DNA of 64,000 bases from contig NZ_JAPDMU010000001.1 in the NCBI RefSeq assembly GCF_026319325.1, positions 744,001 to 808,000 of the forward strand, written 5' to 3'. Position 1 is the stretch's first letter; the number at the start of each line of letters is the position of its first letter. The translations under genes were made by a program, and so were the position numbers. This DNA comes from Methylophaga sp. OBS3 (GTDB taxonomy: Bacteria; Pseudomonadota; Gammaproteobacteria; Nitrosococcales; Methylophagaceae). A model generated the notes under the pieces. The model searched no databases, was not told where the DNA came from, and was given only the letters and a program-made list of their open reading frames with translations. Shown here piece after piece: positions 1 to 9,403 of this stretch.

Positions 1-675
1 ACCACTGACAGGGACTTTTTGCGATAACGTCAATTGAATATCACCGGTACCTGGTGGCAAGTCGATAACCAAATAATCTAATGACTGCCAGTTGGTATCG
101 CCAAGCATTTGCTGTAATGCTTGTGTGACCATTGGACCACGCCAGATCATTGGCTCTTCTTCATCGATCAGAAAACCAATTGACATACTTTGCAAACCAA
201 AGCTTTCAATGGGCTCAATCGTTTTACCGTCAGCAGATTCTGGACGTTGGGTTGTACCCAACATGCGTGGCTGGCTAGGGCCATAAATATCGGCATCAAG
301 AATACCGACTTTGGCGCCTTCTGCTGCCAATGCTAATGCAAGATTCACCGACGTTGTTGATTTACCCACACCACCTTTACCGGAGGCAACGGCAATAATG
401 TTTTTCACATTTTCCAGCGCTGGCACACCCTGCTGAACTTTATGTTTAATCACTTTAAAGCCAACAGACACATCAGCATTCACACCATTGTCAGCCAATA
501 GTGCTTTGATTTGTGATGCTAATTCGTCTTGATAGCCTTTGCATGGATAACCAAGTGTCACGGTGACGTTATCACCATCAACTTTGATAACCGCTTTACT
601 CTCTGCTAACGACATTTCGGTAGAGGGATCGATAAAGCCTTCAATCAATTGCTTCACTTGCTCGGGGTTGGTCAT
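1..675 (-). CDS. apbC: Mrp/ApbC iron-sulfur cluster carrier ATPase (partial, 3' end outside window)
   Basis: Mrp/NBP35-family P-loop ATPases carry Fe-S clusters to apoproteins in the cytoplasm. The 225 visible codons read from an ATG at 675. They show an N-terminal DUF59-like region (about 1-90), a deviant Walker [10 protein letters not shown] near residue 113, the [10 protein letters not shown] segment, and the switch motif [10 protein letters not shown] near the window edge. The reading frame is open to base 1, so the C-terminal part, with any CxxC cluster ligands, lies outside. Family assignment is firm; the full length cannot be judged. Confidence 0.93.
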   Translation of the reverse strand, partial: MTNPEQVKQLIEGFIDPSTEMSLAESKAVIKVDGDNVTVTLGYPCKGYQDELASQIKALLADNGVNADVSVGFKVIKHKVQQGVPALENVKNIIAVASGKGGVGKSTTSVNLALALAAEGAKVGILDADIYGPSQPRMLGTTQRPESADGKTIEPIESFGLQSMSIGFLIDEEEPMIWRGPMVTQALQQMLGDTNWQSLDYLVIDLPPGTGDIQLTLSQKVPVSG

Positions 676-771
676 GCTGACTCCTGAAAAACCAAATATT
701 TGTTTCGTATTTTACGCCTTGCCCTCAAAGGCTTCATCCACACGGTGAGTGTGGTTATCCCCATCTCAGAC

Positions 772-798
772 AAAAAAACACCGCATTAATGCGGTGTT
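772..798 (-). terminator. Rho-independent terminator after the nitrilase-family gene
   Basis: A perfect 22-base palindrome (777-798, arms AACACCGCAT) is followed on the minus strand by a run of seven T. It lies a few bases past the stop codon of the carbon-nitrogen hydrolase gene. Confidence 0.8.
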
Positions 799-804
799 AG
801 AGAG

Positions 805-1680
805 TTATTTAGGCGCGTTGAGTGTTGTTTGTTTTGGCCAGTCACGGTAATTAAATACCTGACCTTCTTGGCGAACGCGGGCAATTTCCGCTAAATCCAA
901 GTCGGCATATACCCAACCTGGCTTATCACCTACACCTTCAACAAGGATGCCATTATCTGGAAAACCGTAATCAACTGGCGTGTAAATGCTGGCACGACCA
1001 GTGTTGACATCAACGGCTTCTGACCATGCTGCTTTACCAAATGTTGGTGACTGCACGACATAACATTGATTTTCTAATGCGCGCGCCTGGCAACCGATAC
1101 GCACACGATAAAAACCTGCTTCGGTATCAGTACAGCTTGGTGCCAAAATCAAATCTGCACCGGCTTTAACTTGCTGGTTAGCAATTAAAGGAAACTCACT
1201 GTCGTAGCAGATGTTAATGCCAATCTTACCGATGTCAGTTTCTAGCACTTTAATATCAGCGCCAGCATTAATCAGCCATTGCTCATTTTCAAAGCGTGTC
1301 ATGATCAGTTTATCTTGAAAACCAACCAGACCGTCTGGGGAATAAAGATTCGCGCGATTACGGAATGAACCATCGGTTTGCAGAACAGGGAAAGTACTAC
1401 CCAAAATCATCAAATCGTATTGACGAGCCAACTCAACATGTAAGTCTTGCCACTGGGCATAAACATCTTGCATCGCATGCAATTGCTGACCTAAGTCTTT
1501 GTAAACTGACTCACCAAATAGTGATGCCAATTCCATACTGCCGTATTCTGGGAATACCAATAATTTGGCTTCTACTTCCGCAGCTTCTTTTACCCACTGG
1601 TGTAATTTTTCAGCAAAATCCGTCCATTGGTTAAAAAAACCAATGTCGTACTGCGCCGCAGCGACTTTTACTTTACTCAT
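805..1680 (-). CDS. Carbon-nitrogen hydrolase (nitrilase superfamily)
   Basis: About 291 residues, the usual length for a single-domain nitrilase-superfamily amidase. The Glu-Lys-Cys triad is visible: E45 in FPEYG, K124 in QDKLIMTRFE and C158 in NICYDSEFP. Such enzymes hydrolyse non-peptide C-N bonds in the cytoplasm. The substrate is not readable from sequence; the polyamine neighbours make an amide or carbamoyl derivative of an amine plausible. I start at the ATG at 1680 rather than a TTG one codon upstream. It lies downstream of a GNAT gene on the same strand; the two resemble the halves of YhcX-type GNAT-nitrilase fusion proteins. Confidence 0.88.
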   Translation of the reverse strand: MSKVKVAAAQYDIGFFNQWTDFAEKLHQWVKEAAEVEAKLLVFPEYGSMELASLFGESVYKDLGQQLHAMQDVYAQWQDLHVELARQYDLMILGSTFPVLQTDGSFRNRANLYSPDGLVGFQDKLIMTRFENEQWLINAGADIKVLETDIGKIGINICYDSEFPLIANQQVKAGADLILAPSCTDTEAGFYRVRIGCQARALENQCYVVQSPTFGKAAWSEAVDVNTGRASIYTPVDYGFPDNGILVEGVGDKPGWVYADLDLAEIARVRQEGQVFNYRDWPKQTTLNAPK

Positions 1681-1726
1681 CAAAATTCCGAATATCTGAC
1701 CTGCTTAGCTGCAGGCGCAATAAAAC

Positions 1727-2317
1727 TTAAAGGGCTTTCATCCAGAAAGTCATTGGCTTTGGTGACTCAATGTCTTCGCCAATTTCTTTCCAACTAAAGG
1801 TGGTATGTAGTTCTGGATGCTTCTCATAACCACGTTTACGCCAAAAATTGTCTAATGGTTTGAAACCTGCTGGGCGACGTGGGTGATCTTCAGGGCGTTG
1901 AACACCACAAAAACAGCTATGAGTATAACCACCTAGCTCACGAGCATGGGCTTCACGATGATCAAAAAAGGCAACACCAGCACCTTGACCACGATATTTA
2001 GAAATTAAAACCGACTCACCACAATAAAAAATCTTATCGACATCAAGACCCGCTTTAATAAACGGCGCCTTTACTTCATCAGTTTCATATTTCAGTGGAA
2101 TACCAGTTGACGCACCAACAACTTTATCGCCATCGAAAGCCAGCACAATGACGCTGTCTTTACATTCGATGTAGGTTTGTAAGTAACGTGCTTCGTATTC
2201 GGTATCGCCATCATACAAATACGGAAAGTCTCTAAAAACTTCGATTCGTAAACTGGCTAATTCAGGAATGTATTGTTTAAGTGCTTCGCCCGAAAGACGT
2301 TTCAATTCCAGCATCAT
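1727..2317 (-). CDS. GNAT-family N-acetyltransferase
   Basis: 196 residues. A GNAT core is visible: the beta-strand segment IVLAFDGDKVVGAS, then SVLISKYRGQGAGVAFFDHRE, whose RGQGAG matches the acetyl-CoA pyrophosphate-binding motif A (Q/RxxGxG/A). GNAT enzymes move acetyl from acetyl-CoA to an amine; the acceptor here is unknown. The gene is followed after about 46 bases by the nitrilase-family gene on the same strand, so the two are probably cotranscribed. Two adjacent ATG codons can serve as start. Confidence 0.8.
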   Translation of the reverse strand: MMLELKRLSGEALKQYIPELASLRIEVFRDFPYLYDGDTEYEARYLQTYIECKDSVIVLAFDGDKVVGASTGIPLKYETDEVKAPFIKAGLDVDKIFYCGESVLISKYRGQGAGVAFFDHREAHARELGGYTHSCFCGVQRPEDHPRRPAGFKPLDNFWRKRGYEKHPELHTTFSWKEIGEDIESPKPMTFWMKAL

Positions 2318-2384
2318 AAAACTCGGTTAGGATTTGTGACGGGAATACGATGCCGCCATAGGCGGCACCGCAATTCAGGTTTGA

Positions 2385-2792
2385 TCAACCTACGACTTGT
2401 TTGATCCAGTCTTCCAGGTTGTAGTAGTTAGTGATGCGAGCAACTTTGCCATCACGGATTACAAAGAAAGCACCTGCAGGCAGGTCATATTTTTGACCAG
2501 CAGCTTCTGGCAAACCTTCGTCTGTGCTTAAGTATTCACCCAATACTGTGAATTCAACTGCAGCACGGTCACCAGCATCGTTGGTTGTGATTGAGATATC
2601 AACGATTTGCTCTTTGTAGTGAGCGTTCATGCGATCCATAAACGCAGAGAATTTTTCTTTACCAACTTCACGGCCGCCTTGGTTAACGTCATGGATAACG
2701 TCATCAGTCAGCATTGCCAAAAAAGCGTCCATATCTTGACGATTAAAGGCAGCGTAATAGTCTTGCAGCAAAGTAACGGTTGCTTGGTTCAT
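2385..2792 (-). CDS. NTF2-like / SnoaL-like (ketosteroid-isomerase-related) protein
   Basis: 135 residues with the cone-shaped NTF2/SnoaL fold signature: N-terminal helix LLQDYYAAFNRQDMDAFLAMLTDDVIHDVN, then a GR..GKEKFSAFMDRM segment and a beta-rich second half ending in ITNYYNLEDWIKQV. The family includes isomerases, dehydratases and non-enzymatic binding proteins, so no reaction is assigned. It sits between the GNAT gene and the polyamine genes on the same strand with its own gaps, so cotranscription is uncertain. Confidence 0.8.
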   Translation of the reverse strand: MNQATVTLLQDYYAAFNRQDMDAFLAMLTDDVIHDVNQGGREVGKEKFSAFMDRMNAHYKEQIVDISITTNDAGDRAAVEFTVLGEYLSTDEGLPEAAGQKYDLPAGAFFVIRDGKVARITNYYNLEDWIKQVVG

Positions 2793-2930
2793 GGTGCAGA
2801 TCCCGTGGATTAAAAAAACGGCGGATTTTAGCGTGTAAACACTTCAAAGAAAAGCAAAAAGTGTAAATTCGCTGCTCAGCCTAACTCACCACTGAAATCA
2901 GATGTTGATTATGAAATTGACGTCATCGAC

Positions 2931-3812
2931 TCAGTTACGATGACGCGCAGTAATTCCCATTAACTTATAGGTCAACAAAGATGCTGCAAAGTCGTAAGCA
3001 TGGAAGCCTTCGATTGGCGCAAACTCCATAATGTCGAAACCAATGATTTGTCTTTGCTTGGCGACAGACTCAAATAAATTTAGTGTTTGATACCAGCTCA
3101 AACCACCCGGCACTGGCGTACCAGTTGATGGAAACACACTTGGATCCATGCCATCGACATCTAATGTAAAGAATACTTTTTCTGGAAAATCATCAGGTAA
3201 GGTAATGCTATTAATGTTGTTTGGCACTAACTCATCACTGTCTTGGTAATAAACACCAAAGTCTTCACGAACTTGTTTTTCTTCTTCACAGTAAGCACGA
3301 ATACCTAGTTGATACAGTGGAATCCCCATATCAACGGCACGTTTCATAACTGAGGCATGACTCAAAATGTCACCTTCATAGGCGTGACGTAAATCGCAGT
3401 GAGCATCGATTTGCACAATACCAAAGTCATCAATACCCGCGGCTTTTAAGCCTTGAATAACGCCGTAGGTCACTGAATGCTCGCCACCCAAAATAACCGG
3501 AATACCACCGTTTTTAATGATGTTGGCGGTTGCACTCGCGATGTTTTCCATCACCTGTTCAGGGGCAACACTGCAATCAACTGGTGGGCAGGTGTGGATT
3601 CCTAAATCACAAGGACTCGATTTACCATCCCATTTTTCTAACTGCCAAGAGGCATTCAAAATCGCCGATGGCCCTAAATTGGTACCACCTCCGTAAGAAA
3701 CTGTTTTTTCATAAGGCACTGGCAATACATGAAACATTGCCTGTTGAGGATGTCCCTGATCAATCTCAGAACCAAGGAAAATTGGGAATTGTTCGTCCAG
3801 TTCAACACTCAT
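2931..3812 (-). CDS. speB: Agmatinase (ureohydrolase family)
   Basis: Agmatinase hydrolyses agmatine to putrescine and urea with a binuclear Mn centre. The 293-residue product has the ureohydrolase metal motifs in order: GGEHS, DAHCDLR and DVDGMDPS, plus FPSTGTPVPGGLS. The start ATG overlaps the stop of the upstream carboxynorspermidine decarboxylase gene by four bases (ATGA), which implies translational coupling. With arginine decarboxylase nearby the context supports agmatine as substrate rather than arginine or guanidinobutyrate, though sequence alone does not exclude those. Confidence 0.92.
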   Translation of the reverse strand: MSVELDEQFPIFLGSEIDQGHPQQAMFHVLPVPYEKTVSYGGGTNLGPSAILNASWQLEKWDGKSSPCDLGIHTCPPVDCSVAPEQVMENIASATANIIKNGGIPVILGGEHSVTYGVIQGLKAAGIDDFGIVQIDAHCDLRHAYEGDILSHASVMKRAVDMGIPLYQLGIRAYCEEEKQVREDFGVYYQDSDELVPNNINSITLPDDFPEKVFFTLDVDGMDPSVFPSTGTPVPGGLSWYQTLNLFESVAKQRQIIGFDIMEFAPIEGFHAYDFAASLLTYKLMGITARHRN

Positions 3813-4975
3813 GATAAACGCTCTTTAAAATCTTCATAACCGAATGTCTTAACGACTTTCAGGGCATCGGTTTCGCTATTCCAAATTGCTAATGAAGGCA
3901 ATTTGGTGCCATTAAATGTGGTGGTCTTAACCATCGTATAGTGACCCATATCTTCAAAAACGATACGTTGACCAATTTCTAAAGGCGCATCAAAACTGTA
4001 ATCGCCAATAACGTCACCAGCAAGACAGGTTAAACCACCTAAACGGTAGGTATGGGCTTTTTCTTCTGGCAGTCCTGCGCCGGTAATGTCTGGACGATAC
4101 GGCATCTCTAACGTATCTGGCATATGACAAGTTGCAGACGTATCTAAAATTGCCTGATTTAGGTGGTTCCAAGTGATATCGAGTACTTCACAGCTCAAGA
4201 CTCCCGTGCCGATAGCAACAGCCTCCCCCGGCTCAAGGTAAACAGCAACATCATGGCGCGCTTTAAATGCTTTGATTAAATCCACTAAGCCATCGATGTT
4301 ATAGCCGGGTGCAGTGATGTGATGACCACCGCCAAAATTCACCCACTGCATTTGTGGCAGCAAATGCCCAAACTTCTCTTCAACGGCTGTGACCGTCCGC
4401 TCTAATGGTTCAAAGCCCTGTTCGCACAAAGTGTGAAAATGCAGGCCACTGATACCATCCAATAACGACTCATCTAGTTGCGACAATGGAATACCAAGAC
4501 GTGAGCCTGGTGCACATGGATCGTAGATTGGCACGGCGCCTTCTGAGTGTTCTGGATTAATCCGTAAACCAAACGTCAATTCAGACCGTTGTTGCTGCAT
4601 TTCCAGACATTCATCACGAAAACGCCGCCACTGGCCACATGAATTAAAAACTATGTGATGCGCAAAGGTTAATAACTCAGTGATATCTTCTTGGCTGAAT
4701 GCAGCCGCAAAAACATGCACCTCACCACCATAGGCTTCGTGACCTAGACGTGCTTCATGTAAACCACTCGCACAAGTACCACTTAGATACTTTGCTGTTA
4801 ATGGCGCCAAAGACCACATTGAAAAGGCTTTTAATGCAGCCAAAACTTTAGCGCCACTACGGGTTTGTACATCATGCAAAATACGTAAATTTCGCTCAAC
4901 AGCGACTTCATCAACAACAAAACATGGTGAAGGCAGCCGACTTAAATCAAGCTTAGTAAAATCTGTAAATTGCAT
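3809..4975 (-). CDS. nspC: Carboxynorspermidine/carboxyspermidine decarboxylase
   Basis: PLP-dependent fold-III decarboxylase, 388 residues. It removes the carboxylate from carboxyspermidine or carboxynorspermidine, giving spermidine or norspermidine. The PLP lysine is in VLAALKAFSM (about residue 48), followed by NFGGGHH for phosphate binding, EPGEAVA, and the C-terminal Cys segment DTSATCHMPD that completes the active site across the dimer. It precedes agmatinase with a four-base overlap and follows the carboxynorspermidine synthase gene by about 54 bases, so all three probably form one operon. Confidence 0.93.
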   Translation of the reverse strand: MQFTDFTKLDLSRLPSPCFVVDEVAVERNLRILHDVQTRSGAKVLAALKAFSMWSLAPLTAKYLSGTCASGLHEARLGHEAYGGEVHVFAAAFSQEDITELLTFAHHIVFNSCGQWRRFRDECLEMQQQRSELTFGLRINPEHSEGAVPIYDPCAPGSRLGIPLSQLDESLLDGISGLHFHTLCEQGFEPLERTVTAVEEKFGHLLPQMQWVNFGGGHHITAPGYNIDGLVDLIKAFKARHDVAVYLEPGEAVAIGTGVLSCEVLDITWNHLNQAILDTSATCHMPDTLEMPYRPDITGAGLPEEKAHTYRLGGLTCLAGDVIGDYSFDAPLEIGQRIVFEDMGHYTMVKTTTFNGTKLPSLAIWNSETDALKVVKTFGYEDFKERLS

Positions 4976-5029
4976 TAAATATCAAAAACCTAAAAAGTAA
5001 ACTTAAACTAAAAAATATTTTTCGGTTGC

Positions 5030-6229
5030 TTATTTATCGAGGTCGAACGTATCCAGCTCGACAACATTCCATGGCAAACCATATTCATTTAAATCAGCCA
5101 TGAATGGGTCTGGATCAAATTGTTCAATATTCCAAACACCCGCTTTTTTCCATTTACCTTCCAGCATCATTTTGGCGCCAATCATCGCCGGTACACCGGT
5201 GGTATATGAGATAGCTTGTGATTGAACCTCAGCATAGCAATCTTGGTGATCTTTGATTTGGTAGAGGTAAACCGTTTTGGTTTTACCGTCTTTAACACCC
5301 TTAACAATACAGCCAATACAAGTTTTGCCTTTGGTACGCGGACCTAAAGTTGATGGATCAGGTAACAATGCTTTCAAGAATTGGATTGGTACGATTTGTT
5401 GACCATTAAACTCAACAGCTTCAATACCGGTCATGCCAACATTGCCTAACACTTCAAGGTGTTTCAGGTAGCTTTCACCGAAGCTCATCCAAAACTGGGC
5501 ACGCTTCAGCGTTGGGAAGTTAACAACCAATGATTCCAACTCTTCATGATACATACGGTAAATATTGTAGGTACCAACATTTTCAGGACAGCTAAAACTC
5601 GCTTTCTTCGACATCGCTGGTGTTGTGACAAACTCACCATTTTCCCAGTGACGACATTCAGCTGTGACTTCTCGAATATTGATTTCTGGATTGAAGTTGG
5701 TCGCAAATGGGTAACCGTGATCACCACCATTCACATCGATAATATCCAGCTCATGAATTTCATCGAAGTAATGCTTCGCTAAGTAAGCAGTAAATACATT
5801 CGTTGCACCGGGATCAAAACCGCTACCTAATAAAGCCATCAAGCCTGCTTTTTCAAATTTTTCGCGGTAAGCCCACTGCCATTTGTATTCAAACTTAGCC
5901 GTATCAAGCGGCTCATAGTTGGCTGTATCCAAATAATCAACACCGGCTGCCAAACATGCATCCATGATGGTCAGATCTTGATATGGCAAAGCAACATTGA
6001 TGACTAAATCTGGTTTTTCTTGATTTAGTAAAGCCGTTAACTCAGGCACATTGTCAGCATCGACTTTTGCGGTACGAATTGGGCGTGATAACTGCGCCGC
6101 AATCGCTTTACATTTGTCTTCATTACGACTGGCCAGCACGATTTCTGAAAAGACTTCTGGTAACTGAGCGCACTTATGGGTAACTACGCCGCCGACGCCG
6201 CCGGCACCAATAATCAATACTTTAGACAT
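5030..6229 (-). CDS. Carboxynorspermidine synthase (saccharopine dehydrogenase-like)
   Basis: 399 residues with an N-terminal Rossmann motif IIGAGGVGGVV, matching the saccharopine-dehydrogenase-like family that makes carboxy(nor)spermidine. The reaction condenses L-aspartate beta-semialdehyde with putrescine or 1,3-diaminopropane, then reduces the imine with NADPH. Conserved features include the GFDPGATNVF segment and PAMIGAKMMLEGKW near the C-terminus. Its position between arginine decarboxylase and the matching decarboxylase supports this role over lysine metabolism. The gene starts at ATG 6229, about 66 bases after speA. Confidence 0.92.
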   Translation of the reverse strand: MSKVLIIGAGGVGGVVTHKCAQLPEVFSEIVLASRNEDKCKAIAAQLSRPIRTAKVDADNVPELTALLNQEKPDLVINVALPYQDLTIMDACLAAGVDYLDTANYEPLDTAKFEYKWQWAYREKFEKAGLMALLGSGFDPGATNVFTAYLAKHYFDEIHELDIIDVNGGDHGYPFATNFNPEINIREVTAECRHWENGEFVTTPAMSKKASFSCPENVGTYNIYRMYHEELESLVVNFPTLKRAQFWMSFGESYLKHLEVLGNVGMTGIEAVEFNGQQIVPIQFLKALLPDPSTLGPRTKGKTCIGCIVKGVKDGKTKTVYLYQIKDHQDCYAEVQSQAISYTTGVPAMIGAKMMLEGKWKKAGVWNIEQFDPDPFMADLNEYGLPWNVVELDTFDLDK

Positions 6230-6294
6230 AGCAATTAAAATCCTTGATTAAAACTTAGCTATAACGCAAATGGGTGAAAAATTGATGAATCTAA

Positions 6295-8238
6295 TCATCT
6301 TTCAAAAAAGGTGTAACCATTCAAGCTGTCATTGAAAGCACGTAGCATTTGCTGGCGCATAGAGACTGAAATTTTACCGTCACGAACCGCCTGCTCAGCA
6401 AGCTTGCGGAACTGCTCCTGCATGACTTTAGGGTCGTACTCAACGTAACTCAAAACGTCAGCAATACTGTCACCATGGAACTCACGGATAAAGTCAAAGC
6501 TGCCATCTTCGTTAATATGGACACTGACAACGTTGGTATCACCAAACAAGTTATGTAAATCGCCCAAGGTTTCTTGGTAAGCACCGACCAAAAAGACGCC
6601 AAGGTAATACTCTTCACCTTCTTTTAATGGGTGAAGTGGCAGTGTTTTATGAATACCGTCTTCATAAGAAAACGAATCAATCTTCCCATCACAATCACAG
6701 GTCATATCCGCCAAAACAGCCGCACGCGTTGGTGCTTCATTTAAGCGATGAATCGGCATGATCGGGAATAACTGATCAATTGCCCAAATGTCTGGTAATG
6801 ACTGGAATAAGCTGAAGTTACCGTAGTAAATATCAGACAGTAATTCAGGTAGGTTTTCGAGTTCAGCAGAAATACGGCGTGCTTGTGGCAGCAACTCAGA
6901 GATTTTCTCCCAAATCGCTAACGCCAAGTTTTCAGCGAGTGCACGATCTCGCAATGTGGCCTGACCATGATGGAAAAGCTCACGTAGCTCATCACGGTAG
7001 TACAACGAGTCGTTGTAACACTCTTGGAGATTCTGAACTGTTACATTATTCATGACCGAGTACAGATTAATAATCATGTCATGACTATCTTCTGGTGCGG
7101 CTTCTGGAATTTTACCCGGCTTATGATCACGCACTTCCAGTACGTTAAATAACAGCATTGAAGAGTAAGCAACCAAAGCTCGACCCGACTCAGAAATAAT
7201 CACTGGATGTGGAATTTCGAGTGGATCTAAACACTCTTGTAGTGTCTCGATGATATTGTAACAGTACTCATCCAAACCATAGTTCATTGAGTGTGTGCTA
7301 TTTGAGCGCGTACCTTCATAGTCAACCGCTAAACCACCGCCCAAGTCGAGGTAGCCCATAGGCGCTCCCTCTTCAATCAAGCCAGTGTAAAAACGGCAAG
7401 CTTCCATAACACCACTACGAATATTACGAATATTCGGGATCTGCGAACCTAAATGACTATGTAATAACTGCAGGCAATGCAGCATGTCAGCTTGTTTAAG
7501 CTGTTCAACGACTTCTAATAATGCATTTGTAGACAAACCAAAGATCGAGCGATCACCGCTGTCACCATTCCAGTGACCTTCCACTGTTGACGCAAGGCGG
7601 ATACGCATACCGATTAGTGGGTCGATACCCAATGCTTTACTACGTTCTAAAATGGTTTGTAATTCAGTGGCTGTTTCTAAAACGAAAAAGCACTTAATAC
7701 CCATCTGACGCGCATAAAGTCCAAGTTCAATGAACTCTTCGTCTTTGTAGCCATTACAGATGATGAGACTATCGTGATCACGTAACTGTGAAATCGCAAT
7801 AATCAGCTCAGCTTTACTACCGGCTTCTAAACCATGGTGATAACGACGACCGTAATCAGCAATCTCTTCGATTACATGACATTGTTGGTTAACTTTAATC
7901 GGGAATACACCACGATATTGGCTTTGATAACCAGCATCTTCAATGGCGCGAGCAAACGCTTCGTTGATTTGAGTAATACGAATATCAAGCAGGTTTTCGA
8001 TACGCAGAACCGCAGGCATATCAAGGCCGCGTTCTTTCATACCATTGACGATATCCAAGATAGAAACTTGGACATTCTTTTCGCCAATTTTTAAACTAAC
8101 AACGGCATTACCCTCATCCGAAATATCAAAATATTCCGCACCCCAGTCACGCACACCATAAAGCTTACTACTTTGTTGTGCATCCCATTCAACGGGTAGA
8201 TCTGTTGAATTGGAATCGTGGGATTGGGCTTGTGTCAT
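6295..8238 (-). CDS. speA: Biosynthetic arginine decarboxylase
   Basis: 647 residues, the normal size of the SpeA-type fold-III PLP enzyme that converts arginine to agmatine. The PLP lysine lies in RGVFPIKVNQQ (about residue 115). Further marks are DLGGGLAVDYEG for cofactor phosphate binding, HLGSQIPN, ISESGRALVA, and the C-terminal MTCDCDGKIDSF segment with the active-site Cys. It is probably the first gene of a minus-strand polyamine operon running through carboxynorspermidine synthase, decarboxylase and agmatinase. Confidence 0.96.
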   Translation of the reverse strand: MTQAQSHDSNSTDLPVEWDAQQSSKLYGVRDWGAEYFDISDEGNAVVSLKIGEKNVQVSILDIVNGMKERGLDMPAVLRIENLLDIRITQINEAFARAIEDAGYQSQYRGVFPIKVNQQCHVIEEIADYGRRYHHGLEAGSKAELIIAISQLRDHDSLIICNGYKDEEFIELGLYARQMGIKCFFVLETATELQTILERSKALGIDPLIGMRIRLASTVEGHWNGDSGDRSIFGLSTNALLEVVEQLKQADMLHCLQLLHSHLGSQIPNIRNIRSGVMEACRFYTGLIEEGAPMGYLDLGGGLAVDYEGTRSNSTHSMNYGLDEYCYNIIETLQECLDPLEIPHPVIISESGRALVAYSSMLLFNVLEVRDHKPGKIPEAAPEDSHDMIINLYSVMNNVTVQNLQECYNDSLYYRDELRELFHHGQATLRDRALAENLALAIWEKISELLPQARRISAELENLPELLSDIYYGNFSLFQSLPDIWAIDQLFPIMPIHRLNEAPTRAAVLADMTCDCDGKIDSFSYEDGIHKTLPLHPLKEGEEYYLGVFLVGAYQETLGDLHNLFGDTNVVSVHINEDGSFDFIREFHGDSIADVLSYVEYDPKVMQEQFRKLAEQAVRDGKISVSMRQQMLRAFNDSLNGYTFFER

Positions 8239-8347
8239 CAGTTTGACCCCCTTTGGTATCAGGTAAATCGCGGAATTGTCACTATTTTAAAGCAAAAATG
8301 CAAAACAATTATGACACTGGCAAAGCTAATGCCAGCAAGGCTTTTCG

Positions 8348-9403
8348 TTAAATGATTGGCATCTCTTCGGGCACACTGGTATCGGTTGCTGGATCGAGTC
8401 GAATATTAAATGCCTCGACTGAGTCAGCCACTTCATCTGGCCGGTTAAATCGCGCAATGTGAAATAAGGCTTCCCCCTCATTCACCAATGGAATATTAGT
8501 TCGTCCAATGATGACACCACTACAACTGGCCTCAACCATGGTTTCAGTGGTTTCGCCACCATAAGGCGCGGCCACCATCCCCAAACAATCGCCTTTTTTA
8601 ACATGAGCGCCCATGGGAACTAACATACGAAAAATACCACTTTGTGGCGCTCTAACCCAGGTACTGCTGCGCGCTACAAATGGTTCGATTGGTTTTAACT
8701 GTTTGCCGGTGTTAGCTGTTAACATGCCAATCTTGCGCATCACTGCCAAAACACCACGCACACCAGCACGAATTGCCAACTCATTAAATCTTAATGCTTC
8801 ACCAGCCTCATACACGATAACTGGCACGCCAGCTTCTTGGCAGGCAAATCTTAATGACCCTTCAATAAGGCCTGAGTTCACAATCACTGGCGCATTAAAC
8901 GCGCGGGCCATTTCTTCGACACCCGGACTATCTAATGCCGCACGAATTTGTGGCAGATTATCTCGGTGAATGGCAGCAGTGTGTAAGTCGATACCATGGG
9001 AACACTTATCAACTACTTCACTCATAAATAGATTTGCAAGTCGTGCAGCGAGAGAACCTTCTTCAGACCCCGGGAAACAACGATTTAAATCGCGTCTGTC
9101 AGGCAAATAACGTGATTGATTGATAAAACCATAAACATTAACCACGGGGATGGTGATTAACGTGCCTCGCAACCCTTTTAGCCGTTTACTGCGAATCAGC
9201 CTACGGATGATTTCTACGCCAACAATCTCATCACCATGAACGGCACCAGAAACAAACAGAACGGGCCCATCACGACGACCACGAATCACTTGTACCGGCA
9301 TACTTAACGCCGTGTGCATGTAGAGATCCGGCAGCGGCACATCGACAATTTTGGTTTCGCCAGGTTTGATTGCCTTACCGGCAATAATCAAATCCTGCGC
9401 CAT
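8348..9403 (-). CDS. Succinylglutamate desuccinylase/aspartoacylase-family zinc protein
   Basis: 351 residues. The zinc-carboxypeptidase-like motif SGAVHGDEIVG supplies the H and E ligands, DLHTAA the later His, and ARRLANLF-type segments follow. The C-terminal third (about 245-330) resembles the small barrel-like domain of AspA/AstE proteins. Members release an acyl group from N-acyl amino acids. The start overlaps the stop of rimK (TAATG), so the two are translationally coupled. The link to RimK suggests action on glutamylated or N-acyl peptides, but this is inference. Confidence 0.85.
   Translation of the reverse strand: MAQDLIIAGKAIKPGETKIVDVPLPDLYMHTALSMPVQVIRGRRDGPVLFVSGAVHGDEIVGVEIIRRLIRSKRLKGLRGTLITIPVVNVYGFINQSRYLPDRRDLNRCFPGSEEGSLAARLANLFMSEVVDKCSHGIDLHTAAIHRDNLPQIRAALDSPGVEEMARAFNAPVIVNSGLIEGSLRFACQEAGVPVIVYEAGEALRFNELAIRAGVRGVLAVMRKIGMLTANTGKQLKPIEPFVARSSTWVRAPQSGIFRMLVPMGAHVKKGDCLGMVAAPYGGETTETMVEASCSGVIIGRTNIPLVNEGEALFHIARFNRPDEVADSVEAFNIRLDPATDTSVPEEMPII

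Noticed and set aside
2352-2368. TGCCGCC/GGCGGCA palindrome as terminator of the NTF2-like gene
   Set aside because: A seven-base stem exists but no T-run follows on the minus strand; I leave it uncalled.
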